Part shown: one piece after another, positions 50,304-61,600 of the stretch | Numbering within the stretch: the stretch's first letter is position 1 | Layout of the letters: each line of letters opens with the position of its first letter | Assembly (NCBI RefSeq): GCF_963966145.1 | Contig: NC_091054.1 | Span: forward strand, 2,976,001 to 3,040,000 | Source: Tenebrio molitor | Lineage: Eukaryota > Arthropoda > Insecta > Coleoptera > Tenebrionidae | Reading direction: 5' to 3' | Length of the DNA stretch: 64,000 nucleotides | The notes under the pieces: generated by a model | What the model was told of the DNA's origin: nothing | The model's input: the letters and a program-made list of their open reading frames with translations, nothing else | Database searches by the model: none | Made by a program: the position numbers and the translations under genes

Positions 50304-53300
50304 ATGGCAATGAATTTTGCACCGTTGGATTGCCCTTGTCAAAGCGCTTCTTCTGAGTCGAAAAAAGTTTACCTGGATTTTTTCATTTTAGAGAAAATCG
50401 CAAAAAACCAAAAAATGCATATTTTTGGCTCCCACAGCAAAAAATGGGTTCAATGGCCGGAACTTTTACTATACCTGAATTCAACTTACCCTATACAATA
50501 ACTGACAGCAATTTGGTTCGAATCGGCGACAAAAAATTTTTCGAAAAAAATCATGTACTCCCCCCTTCTATATAATTTTCACTTCGGAAAATCATTTAAA
50601 CGCCCATAGCTCCCTTATTAAGCAACATATGGCAATGAATTTTGCACCGTTGGATTGCCCTTGTCAAGGCGCTTCTTCTGAGTCGAAAAAAATTGACCTG
50701 GATTTTTTCATTTTAGAGAAAATCGCAAAAAACCAAAAAATGCATATTTTTGGCTCCCACAGCAAAAAATGGGTTCAATGGCCGGAACTTTTACTATACC
50801 TGAATTCAACTGACCCTATACAATAACTGACAGCAATTTGGTTCGAATCGGCGACAAAAAATTTTTAGAAAAAAACCATGTACTCCCCCCTTCTATATAA
50901 TTGTTACTTCGGAAAATCATTTAAACGCCCATAGCTCCCTTATTAAGCAACATATGGCAATGAATTTTGCACCGTTGGATTGCCCTTGTCAAGGCGCTTC
51001 TTCTGAGTCGAAAAAAATTGACCTGGATTTTTTCATTTTAGAGAAAATCGCAAAAAACCAAAAAATGCATATTTTTGGCTCCGACAGCAAAAAATGGGTT
51101 CAATGGCCGGAACTTTTACTATACCTGAATTCAACTGACCCTATACTATAACTGACAGCAATTTGGTTCGAATCGGCGACAAAAAATTTTTCGAAAAACA
51201 TCATGTACTCCCCCCTTCTATATAATTTTCACTTCGGAAAATCATTTAAACGCCCATAGCTCCCTTATTAAGCAACATATGGCAATGAATTTTGCACCGT
51301 TGGATTGCCCTTGTCAAAGCGCTTCTTCTGAGTCGAAAAAAGTTTACCTGGATTTTTTCATTTTAGAGAAAATCGCAAAAAAACAAAAAATGCATATTTT
51401 TGGCTCCCACAGCAAAAAATGGGTTCAATGGCCGGAACTTTTACTATACCTGAATTCAACTGACCCTATACAATAACTGACAGCAATTTGGTTCGAATCG
51501 GCGACAAAAAATTTTTCGAAAAAAACCATGTACTCCCCCCTTCTATATAATTTTTACTTCGGAAAATCATTTAAACGCTCATAGCTCCCTTATTAAGCCA
51601 CATATGGCAATGAATTTTGCACCGTTGGATTGCCCTTGTCAAAGCGCTTCTTCTGAGTCGAAAAAAGTTTACCTGGATTTTTTCATTTTAGAGAAAATCG
51701 CAAAAAACCAAAAAATGCATATTTTTGGCTCCCACAGCAAAAAATGGGTTCAATGGCCGGAACTTTTACTATACCTGAATTCAACTGACCCTATACAATA
51801 ACTGACAGCAATTTGGTTCGAATCGGCGACAAAAAATTTTTAGAAAAAAACCATGTACTCCCCCCTTCTATATAATTTTTACTTCGGAAAATCATTTAAA
51901 CGCCCATAGCTCCCTTATTAAGCAACATATGGCAATGAATTTTGCACCGTTGGATTGCCCTTGTCAAGGCGCTTCTTCTGAGTCGAAAAAAATTGACCTG
52001 GATTTTTTCATTTTAGAGAAAATCGCAAAAAACCAAAAAATGCATATTTTTGGCTCCGACAGCAAAAAATGGGTTCAATGGCCGGAACTTTTACTATACC
52101 TGAATTCAACTTACCCCATACAATAACTGACAGCAATTTGGTTCGAATCGGCGACAAAAAATTTTTCGAAAAAAACCATGTACCTACTCCCCCCTTCTAT
52201 ATAATTTTCACTTCGGAAAATCATTTAAACTCCCATAGCTCCCTTATTAAGCAACATATGGCAATGAATTTTGCACCGTTGGATTGCCCTTGTCAAGGTG
52301 CTTTTTCTGAGTCGAAAAAAATTGACCTGGATTTTTTCATTTTAGAGAAAATCGCCAAAAACCAAAAAATGCATATTTTTGGCTCCGACAGCAAAAAATG
52401 GGTTCAATGGCCGGAACTTTTACTATACCTGAATTCAACTTACCCTATACAATAACTGACAGCAATTTGGTTCGAATCGGCGACAAAAAATTTTTCGAAA
52501 AAAATCATGTACTCCCCCCTTCTATATAATTTTCACTTCGGAAAATCATTTAAATGCCCATAGCTCCCTTATTAAGCAACATATGGCAATGAATTTTGCA
52601 CCGTTGGATTGCCCTTGTCAAGGCGCTTCTTCTGAGTCGAAAAAGGTTTACCTGGATTTTTTCATTTTAGAGAAAATCGCAAAAAACCAAAAAATGCATA
52701 TTTTTGGCTCCCACAGCAAAAAATGGGTTCAATGGCCGGAACTTTTACTATACCTGAATTCAACTGACCCTATACAATAACTGACAGCAATTTGGTTCGA
52801 ATCGGCGACAAAAAAATTTTCCAAAAAAACCATGTACTCCCCCCTTCTATATAATTTTTACTTCGGAAAATCATTTAAACGCCCATAGCTCCCTTATTAA
52901 GCAACATATGGCAATGAATTTTACACCGTTGGATTGCCCTTGTCAAGGCGCTTCTTCTGAGTCGAAAAAAATTGACCTGGATTTTTTCATTTTAGAGAAA
53001 ATCGCAAAAAACCAAAAAATGCATATTTTTGGCTCCCACAGCAAAAAATGGGTTCAATGGCCGGAACTTTTACTATCCCTGAATTCAACTGACCTTATAC
53101 AATAACTGACAGCAATTTGGTTCGAATCGGCGACAAAAAATTTTTCGAAAAAAACCATGTACTCCCCCCTTCTATATAATTTTCACTTCGGAAAATCATT
53201 TAAACGCCCATAGCTCCCTTATTAAGCAACATATGGCAATCAATTTTGCACCGTTGGATTGACCTTGTCAAGGCGCTACTTCTGAGTGGAAAATAATTGA

Positions 53301-53998
53301 CCTGGATTTTTTCATTTTAGAGAAAATCGCAAAAAACCAAAAAATGCATATTTTTGGCTCCCACAGCAAAAAATGGGTTCAATGGCCGGAACTTTTACTA
53401 TACCTGAATTCAACTGACCCTATACAATAACTGACAGCAATTTGGTTCGAATCGGCGACAAAAAATTTTTAGAAAAAAACCATGTACTCCCCCCTTCTAT
53501 ATAATTTTTACTTCGGAAAATCATTTAAACGCCCATAGCTCCCTTATTAAGCAACATATGGCAATGAATTTTGCACCGTTGGATTGCCCTTGTCAAGGCG
53601 CTTCTTCTGAGTCGAAAAAAATTGACCTGGATTTTTTCATTTTAGAGAAAATCGCAAAAAACCAAAAAATGCATATTTTTGGCTCCCACAGCAAAAAATG
53701 GGTTCAATGGCCGGAACTTTTACTATACCTGAATTCAACTGACCCTATACAATAACTGACAGCAATTTGGTTCGAATCGGCGACAAAAAATTTTTCGAAA
53801 AAAACCATGTACTCCCCATGACCAACTTCATTCATATTCGCTTCGCTTCTATATGGCCGTCTCAATTTAGCAAAAATTTGTTCCTGCAAAGTAGTCCATG
53901 AAACGTGCATCATGTGTCGCCATCTTCCGTCAAGTTGACAACTTATTCATTCTAAAGTTTAAATAAATTCGGGACTGTTAAGTTGTTTTTTTAACAAA

Positions 53999-54091
53999 AT
54001 GGGCAGAAAGTGTTTTATTTGTGGAAATTTGAAACCTTTTTTCCAATTTCCAAGCGATCCCGATCAGAGAAACAAATTGTTAGTCTCTTAA
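53999..54091 (+). pseudogene. THAP zinc-finger N-terminus of a P-type transposase
   Basis: The ORF starts MGRKCFICGN and continues with FFQFPSDPDQRNKL, matching the CxxCG...FxxFPxDPxxR start of THAP domains that bind transposon ends. It stops after 30 codons. A GTTAGT just before the stop could be an intron donor, as THAP genes often splice there. The rest of the domain (CxxH and AVPTIF-like end) was not found nearby, so it appears incomplete. Confidence 0.6.
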
Positions 54092-54397
54092 AAGATTTTG
54101 TAGTATTTTTTGAATAATAAAATTTCTTATAGAAGGTAATTTATTAAATGGTATTATAAATCTCAACAAAATTACAGATCATCTTCAAAAAAAGTGACAC
54201 TCACTAAAGATGCTGTCCCATTCGTATTTGTAGGAATTCAGATCTCAAATGTACAACATGCAAAATGTTTTCTTTAGTTATTTTAGAACCTTGTTGTTGT
54301 TTGTACGAATTCATATCCTGACCTTCCCTCGATGAAAATGAACCTGCTTCTTCCCTGCAAAACAATACATATACAATACATATTTGTCAAAGTGATC

Positions 54398-54725
54398 TTT
54401 TATGTCACTTTTATCCACCACCATATTAGGATCTTTGTTAAGATTAATAGCCCTTCAAAATCGGAGTCAATTGCTGTATCCCAGTGATTCATTTGTAGGC
54501 ATTATTGAGAATTGCGAATATAGTACAAAAACTGTTAGGTACCATTTCTACAATATCAGAAACCATGTATTCATTTGCATGACTTGCTGTATGATCACCT
54601 CCTTCAAAATTCAGAGTTTTCCTGTGCAGACCATAAAGCTGCAGTATGCAATGTTATTATTAAAATGGCTGCGAAAGCAGTCCTTAGTAATATTTGTGTA
54701 GAATAAATGGATTCTTTGAAGACTA
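54398..54725 (+). pseudogene. Transposase C-terminal fragment, first copy
   Basis: A fragment in the frame LLSTTI...LLRLIALQNRSQLLYPS resembles the segment after the C-terminal cysteine pair in THAP/P-type transposases, where a short hydrophobic patch is followed by GxLIYPS. It is a direct copy of 55,013-55,340. Downstream the frame diverges from the better second copy by frameshift. Confidence 0.45.
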
Positions 54726-55012
54726 AGCTTGAACTATTACACAAATTCTTCATTGTGGAATTGTAAAAGCATCTTCATCAGCAAATACTGCTCAAAACAT
54801 TAATTTCATTAGTCAAGCAAAGATTCCTTCTAAAACTTACGGAGAATGTGTGACTACAAATATTGAAGAACTAATATTGCTTATTGATGTTAGAACCAGC
54901 ATACACAGTCTCAGCCAAAATATTACACCTGCAAGTAATATTTTTTCTGCATCAGTAGCATTTCTCTCAGGATACATAAGAAGTTAGAAGATCAATTTCA
55001 CTGTGATGAATG

Positions 55013-55340
55013 TCTTGTTCCACTCTTATCTACCACCATACCAGGACCATTATTAAGATTAATAGCCCTTCAAGATCGGGGTCGATTGATATATCCCAAT
55101 AATGCATTTGTGGGCATTATTCAAAGAATTGCAAATATAGCACAAAAACTGTTACCATTTTTACAGTATGAGAAACCATATCTTCAGTTGCATGACTTGC
55201 TATATGATCACCTCTTTCAAAATTCTGTGTTTTCCTGTTCACAACACTAAGCTGCAGTCTGCAAGATTATTATTAAAACGGCTGTGAAACCAGTCCTCAA
55301 TAATATTTGTGTAGAAAAAACGGATTCTTTGAAGACTGAG
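55013..55340 (+). pseudogene. Transposase C-terminal fragment, second copy
   Basis: FHCDECLVPLLSTTIPGPLL and DRGRLIYPNNAFV can be read, with a CxxC pair as in the tail of THAP/P-type transposases. Just upstream AFLSGYIR is interrupted by a stop and frameshift. This copy lies about 615 bp from the first. Confidence 0.45.
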
Positions 55341-55686
55341 CTTAAACAGTAAACCACTGAGCCGAAAAGTGTTGAAGTTATAAATGGTTATAAATTTTGC
55401 TCTTACCTTTAAAAATGTGTTTTGTTAGTGTTGTCATCTAGGTAGTTAAATTAAACCAAACATTTTCGTCTTCGTGTTTTCGTTAAATGGGCTAATAACA
55501 GTAATAACATAAAAATGAGGTCATTGACCTTGATGTTAATGTCAAATTCATAATTTGTAGTTTGGTTGTTTGTTGAGTGGAGGTCGCTAGTAGATGTCCA
55601 TCAAACGGGAACATTTGATTGCATGTAAAATTCAAAATTGAGACGGCCATATAGAAGCGAAGCGGATATGAATGAAGTTGGTCATG

Positions 55687-58600
55687 GTACTCCCCCCTTC
55701 TATATAATTTTCACTTCGGAAAATCATTTAAACGCCCATAGCTCCCTTATTAAGCAACATATGGCAATCAATTTTGCACCGTTGGATTGACCTTGTCAAG
55801 GCGCTACTTCTGAGTGGAAAAAAATTGACCTGGATTTTTTCATTTTAGAGAAAATCGCAAAAAACCAAAAAATGCATATTTTTGGCTCCCACAGCAAAAA
55901 ATGGGTTCAATGGCCGGAACTTTTACTATACCTGAATTCAACTGACCCTATACAATAACTGACAGCAATTTGGTTCGAATCGGCAACAAAAAATTTTTCG
56001 AAAAAAACCATGTACTCCCCCCTTCTATATAATTTTTACTTCGGAAAATCATTTAAACGCCCATAGCTCCCTTATTAAGCAACATATGGCAATGAATTTT
56101 GCACCGTTGGATTGCCCTTGTCAAGGCGCTTTTTCTGAGTCGAAAAAGGTTTACCTGGATTTTTTCATTTTAGAGAAAATCGCAAAAAACCAAAAAATGC
56201 ATATTTTTGGCTCCCACAGCAAAAAATGGGTTCAATGGCCGGAACTTTTACTATACCTGAATTCAACTTACCCCATACAATCACTGACAGCAATTTGGTT
56301 CGAATCGGCGACAAAAAATTTTTCGAAAAAAACCATGTACTCCCCCCTTCTATATAATTTTCACTTCAGAAAATCATTTAAACGCCCATAGCTCCCTTAT
56401 TAAGCAACATATGGCAATCAATTTTGCACCGTTGGATTGACCTTGTCAAGGCGCTACTTCTGAGTGGAAAAAAATTGACCTGGATTTTTTCATTTTAGAG
56501 AAAATCGCAAAAAACCAAAAAATGCATATTTTTGGCTCCCACAGCAAAAAATGGGTTCAATGGCCGGAACTTTTACTATACCTGAATTCAACTGACCCTA
56601 TACAATAACTGACAGCAATTTGGTTCGAATCGGCAACAAAAAATTTTTCGAAAAAAACCATGTACTCCCCCCTTCTATATAATTTTTACTTCGGAAAATC
56701 ATTTAAACGCCCATAGCTCCCTTATTAAGCAACATATGGCAATGAATTTTGCACCGTTGGATTGCCCTTGTCAAGGCGCTTTTTCTGAGTCGAAAAAGGT
56801 TTACCTGGATTTTTTCATTTTAGAGAAAATCGCAAAAAACCAAAAAATGCATATTTTTGGCTCCCACAGCAAAAAATGGGTTCAATGGCCGGAACTTTTA
56901 CTATACCTGAATTCAACTTACCCCATACAATCACTGACAGCAATTTGGTTCGAATCGGCGACAAAAAATTTTTCGAAAAAAACCATGTACTCCCCCCTTC
57001 TATATAATTTTCACTTCAGAAAATCATTTAAACGCCCATAGCTCCCTTATTAAGCAACATATGGCAATGAATTTTGCACCGTTGGATTGCCCTTGTCAAG
57101 GCGCTTTTTCTGAGTCGAAAAAGGTTTACCTGGATTTTTTCATTTTAGAGAAAATCGCAAAAAACCAAAAAATGCATATTTTTGGCTCCCACAGCAAAAA
57201 ATGGGTTCAATGGCCGGAACTTTTACTATACCTGAATTCAACTGACCCTATACAATAACTGACAGCAATTTGGTTCGAATCGGCGACAAAAAATTTTTCG
57301 AAAAAAACCATGTACTCCCCCCTTCTATATAATTTTTACTTCGGAAAATCATTTAAACGCCCATAGCTCCCTTATTAAGCAACATATGGCAATGAATTTT
57401 GCACCGTTGGATTGCCCTTGTCAAGGCGCTTCTTCTGAGTCGAAAAAAATTGACCTGGATTTTTTCATTTTAGAGAAAATCGCAAAAAACCAAAAAATGC
57501 ATATTTTTGGCTCCGACAGCAAAAAATGGGTTCAATGGCCGGAACTTTTACTATACCTGAATTCAACTGACCCTATACAATAACTGACAGCAATTTGGTT
57601 CGAATCGGCGACAAAACATTTTTCGAAAAAAACCATGTACTCCCCCCTTCTATATAATTTTCACTTCAGAAAATCATTTAAACGCCCATAGCTCCCTTAT
57701 TAAGCAACATATGGCAATGAATTTTGCACCGTTGGATTGCCCTTGTCAAGGCGCTTTTTCTGAGTCGAAAAAGGTTTACCTGGATTTTTTCATTTTAGAG
57801 AAAATCGCAAAAAACCAAAAAATGCATATTTTTGGCTCCCACAGCAAAAAATGGGTTCAATGGCCGGAACTTTTACTATACCTGAATTCAACTTACCCCA
57901 TACAATCACTGACAGCAATTTGGTTCGAATCGGCGACAAAAAATTTTTCGAAAAAAACCATGTACTCCCCCCTTCTATATAATTTTTACTTCGGAAAATC
58001 ATTTAAACGCCCATAGCTCCCTTATTAAGCAACATATGGCAATGAATTTTGCACCGTTGGATTGCCCTTGTCAAGGCGCTTCTTCTGAGTCGAAAAAAAT
58101 TGACCTGGATTTTTTCATTTTAGAGAAAATCGCAAAAAACCAAAAAATGCATATTTTTGGCTCCGACAGCAAAAAATGGGTTCAATGGCCGGAACTTTTA
58201 CTATACCTGAATTCAACTGACCCTATACAATAACTGACAGCAATTTGGTTCGAATCGGCGACAAAAAATTTTTCGAAAAAAACCATGTACTCCCCCCTTC
58301 TATATAATTTTCACTTCAGAAAATCATTTAAACGCCCATAGCTCCCTTATTAAGCAACATATGGCAATGAATTTTGCACCGTTGGATTGCCCTTGTCAAG
58401 GCGCTTCTTCTGAGTCGAAAAAAATTGACCTGGATTTTTTCATTTTAGAGAAAATCGCAAAAAACCAAAAAATGCATATTTTTGGCTCCGACAGCAAAAA
58501 ATGGGTTCAATGGCCGGAACTTTTACTATACCTGAATTCAACTGACCCTATACAATAACTGACAGCAATTTGGTTCGAATCGGCGACAAAACATTTTTCG

Positions 58601-61600
58601 AAAAAAACCATGTACTCCCCCCTTCTATATAATTTTCACTTCAGAAAATCATTTAAACGCCCATAGCTCCCTTATTAAGCAACATATGGCAATGAATTTT
58701 GCACCGTTGGATTGCCCTTGTCAAGGCGCTTTTTCTGAGTCGAAAAAGGTTTACCTGGATTTTTTCATTTTAGAGAAAATCGCAAAAAACCAAAAAATGC
58801 ATATTTTTGGCTCCGACAGCAAAAAATGGGTTCAATGGCCGGAACTTTTACTATACCTGAATTCAACTGACCCTATACAATAACTGACAGCAATTTGGTT
58901 CGAATCGGCGACAAAACATTTTTCGAAAAAAACCATGTACTCCCCCCTTCTATATAATTTTCACTTCAGAAAATCATTTAAACGCCCATAGCTCCCTTAT
59001 TAAGCAACATATGGCAATGAATTTTGCACCGTTGGATTGCCCTTGTCAAGGCGCTTTTTCTGAGTCGAAAAAGGTTTACCTGGATTTTTTCATTTTAGAG
59101 AAAATCGCAAAAAACCAAAAAATGCATATTTTTGGCTCCCACAGCAAAAAATGGGTTCAATGGCCGGAACTTTTACTATACCTGAATTCAACTTACCCCA
59201 TACAATCACTGACAGCAATTTGGTTCGAATCGGCGACAAAAAATTTTTCGAAAAAAACCATGTACTCCCCCCTTCTATATAATTTTTACTTCGGAAAATC
59301 ATTTAAACGCCCATAGCTCCCTTATTAAGCAACATATGGCAATGAATTTTGCACCGTTGGATTGCCCTTGTCAAGGCGCTTCTTCTGAGTCGAAAAAAAT
59401 TGACCTGGATTTTTTCATTTTAGAGAAAATCGCAAAAAACCAAAAAATGCATATTTTTGGCTCCCACAGCAAAAAATGGGTTCAATGGCCGGAACTTTTA
59501 CTATCCCTGAATTCAACCGACCTTATACAATAACTGACAGCAATTTGGTTCGAATCGGCGACAAAAAATTTTTCGAAAAAAACCATGTACTCTCCCCCCT
59601 TCTATATAATTTTTACTTCGGAAAATCATTTAAACGCCCATAGCTCCCTTATTAAGCAACATATGGCAATCAATTTTGCACCGTTGGATTGACCTTGTCA
59701 AGGCGCTACTTCTGAGTGGAAAAAAATTGACCTGGATTTTTTCATTTTAGAGAAAATCGCAAAAAACCAAAAAATGCATATTTTTGGCTCCCACAGCAAA
59801 AAATGGGTTCAATGGCCGGAACTTTTACTATACCTGAATTCAACTGACCCTATACAATAACTGACAGCAATTTGGTTCGAATCGGCGACAAAAAAATTTT
59901 CGAAAAAAACCATGTACTCCCCCCTTCTATATAATTTTTACTTCGGAAAATCATTTAAACGCCCATAGCTCCCTTATTAAGCAACATATGGCAATGAATT
60001 TTGCACCGTTGGATTGCCCTTGTCAAGGCGCTTCGTCTGAGTCGAAAAAAATTGACCTGGATTTTTTCATTTTAGAGAAAATCGCAAAAAACCAAAAAAT
60101 GCATATTTTTGGCTCCGACAGCAAAAAATGGGTTCAATGGCCGGAACTTTTACTATACCTGAATTCAACTGACCCTATACAATAACTGACAGCAATTTGG
60201 TTCGAATCGGCGACAAAACATTTTTCGAAAAAAACCATGTACTCCCCCCTTCTATAAAATTTTCACTTCAGAAAATCATTTAAACGCCCATAGCTCCCTT
60301 ATTAAGCAACATATGGCAATGAATTTTGCACCGTTGGATTGCCCTTGTCAAGGCGCTTTTTCTGAGTCGAAAAAGGTTTACCTGGATTTTTTCATTTTAG
60401 AGAAAATCGCAAAAAACCAAAAAATGCATATTTTTGGCTCCCACAGCAAAAAATGGGTTCAATGGCCGGAACTTTTACTATCCCTGAATTCAACTGACCT
60501 TATACAATAACTGACAGCAATTTGGTTCGAATCGGCGACAAAATTTTTTTCGAAAAAAACCATGTACTCCCCCCTTCTATATAATTTTCACTTCAGAAAA
60601 TCATTTAAACGCCCATAGCTCCCTTATTAAGCAACATATGGCAATCAATTTTGCACCGTTGGATTGACCTTGTCAAGGCGCTACTTCTGAGTGGAAAAAA
60701 ATTGACCTGGATTTTTTCATTTTAGAGAAAATCGCAAAAAACCAAAAAATGCATATTTTTGGCTCCCACAGCAAAAAATGGGTTCAATGGCCGGAACTTT
60801 TACTATACCTGAATTCAACTGACCCTATACAATAACTGACAGCAATTTGGTTCGAATCGGCGACAAAAAATTTTTCGAAAAAAACCATGTACTCCCTTCT
60901 ATATAATTTTTACTTCGGAAAATCATTTAAACGCCCATAGCTCCCTTATTAAGCAACATATGGCAATGAATTTTGCACCGTTGGATTGCCCTTGTCAAGG
61001 CGCTTCTTCTGAGTCGAAAAAAATTGACCTGGATTTTTTCATTTTAGAGAAAATCGCAAAAAACCAAAAAATGCATATTTTTGGCCCCGACAGCAAAAAA
61101 TGGGTTCAATGGCCGGAACTTTTACTATACCTGAATTCAACTGACCCTATACAATAACTGACAGCAATTTGGTTCGAATCGGCGACAAAAAATTTTTCGA
61201 AAAAAAACATGTACTCCCCCCTTCTATATAATTTTTACTTAGGAAAATCATTTAAACGCCCATAGCTCCGTTATTAAGCAACATATGGCAATGAATTTTG
61301 CACCGTTGGATTGCCCTTGTCAAGGCGCTTTTTCTGAGTCGAAAAAAATTGACCTGGATTTTTTCATTTTAGAGAAAATCGCAAAAAACCAAAAAATGCA
61401 TATTTTTGGCTCCCACAGCAAAAAATGGGTTCAATGGCCGGAACTTTTACTATCCCTGAATTCAACTGACCTTATACAATAACTGACAGCAATTTGGTTC
61501 GAATCGGCGACAAAAAAATTTTCGAAAAAAACCATGTACTCCCCCCTTCTATATAATTTTCACTTCAGAAAATCATTTAAACGCCCATAGCTCCCTTATT

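Larger units (their letters stand above)
35013..53816. repeat. 325-bp satellite array, left part (about 58 monomers)
   Basis: Monomers follow head to tail at exactly 325 bp almost throughout. Each has TTCTATATAATTTT, CATAGCTCCCTTATTAAG, CCGTTGGATTGCCCTTGTC, TGCATATTTTTGGCTCC and CTGACAGCAATTTGG in that order. Copies are highly similar and differ at a few diagnostic sites: CAAGGCGCT/CAAAGCGCT, AAATTGACC/AAGTTTACC, TCCGACAGC/TCCCACAGC, CTGACC/CTTACC, ACAATAAC/ACTATAAC. The first copy is shortened by about 45 bp. Two copies share a 17-bp deletion (about 41,497 and 43,430), one near 45,283 lacks about 24 bp, and one at 52,181 has a small insertion. Every standard copy holds a 65-codon ORF, but its variation is mostly amino-acid-changing, so no protein is called. 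Confidence 0.95.
53817..55686 (+). mobile_element. P-element-like (THAP) DNA transposon, decayed, inserted in the satellite
   Basis: The 1,870-bp insertion has 52-bp terminal inverted repeats (53817-53868 and 55635-55686) with one mismatch, beginning CATGACCAACTTC. It is flanked by a perfect 8-bp duplication GTACTCCC (53809-53816 and 55687-55694), and removing it restores an ordinary satellite monomer. CA-ended repeats and 8-bp duplications are the signature of the P superfamily, and a THAP zinc-finger start lies inside. The interior coding region is broken: after the THAP start, fragments of a transposase-like C-terminus occur in two direct copies with stops and frameshifts. It is probably not able to move itself. 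Confidence 0.85.

Noticed and set aside
54402..54701. 99-codon ORF as an intact gene
   Set aside because: Its first third matches a transposase fragment, but the remainder is a frameshifted reading of the duplicated segment.
36789..59302. Repeated 70-codon minus-strand ORFs in the satellite
   Set aside because: These are antisense shadows of the same monomer, lost wherever single diagnostic bases change.
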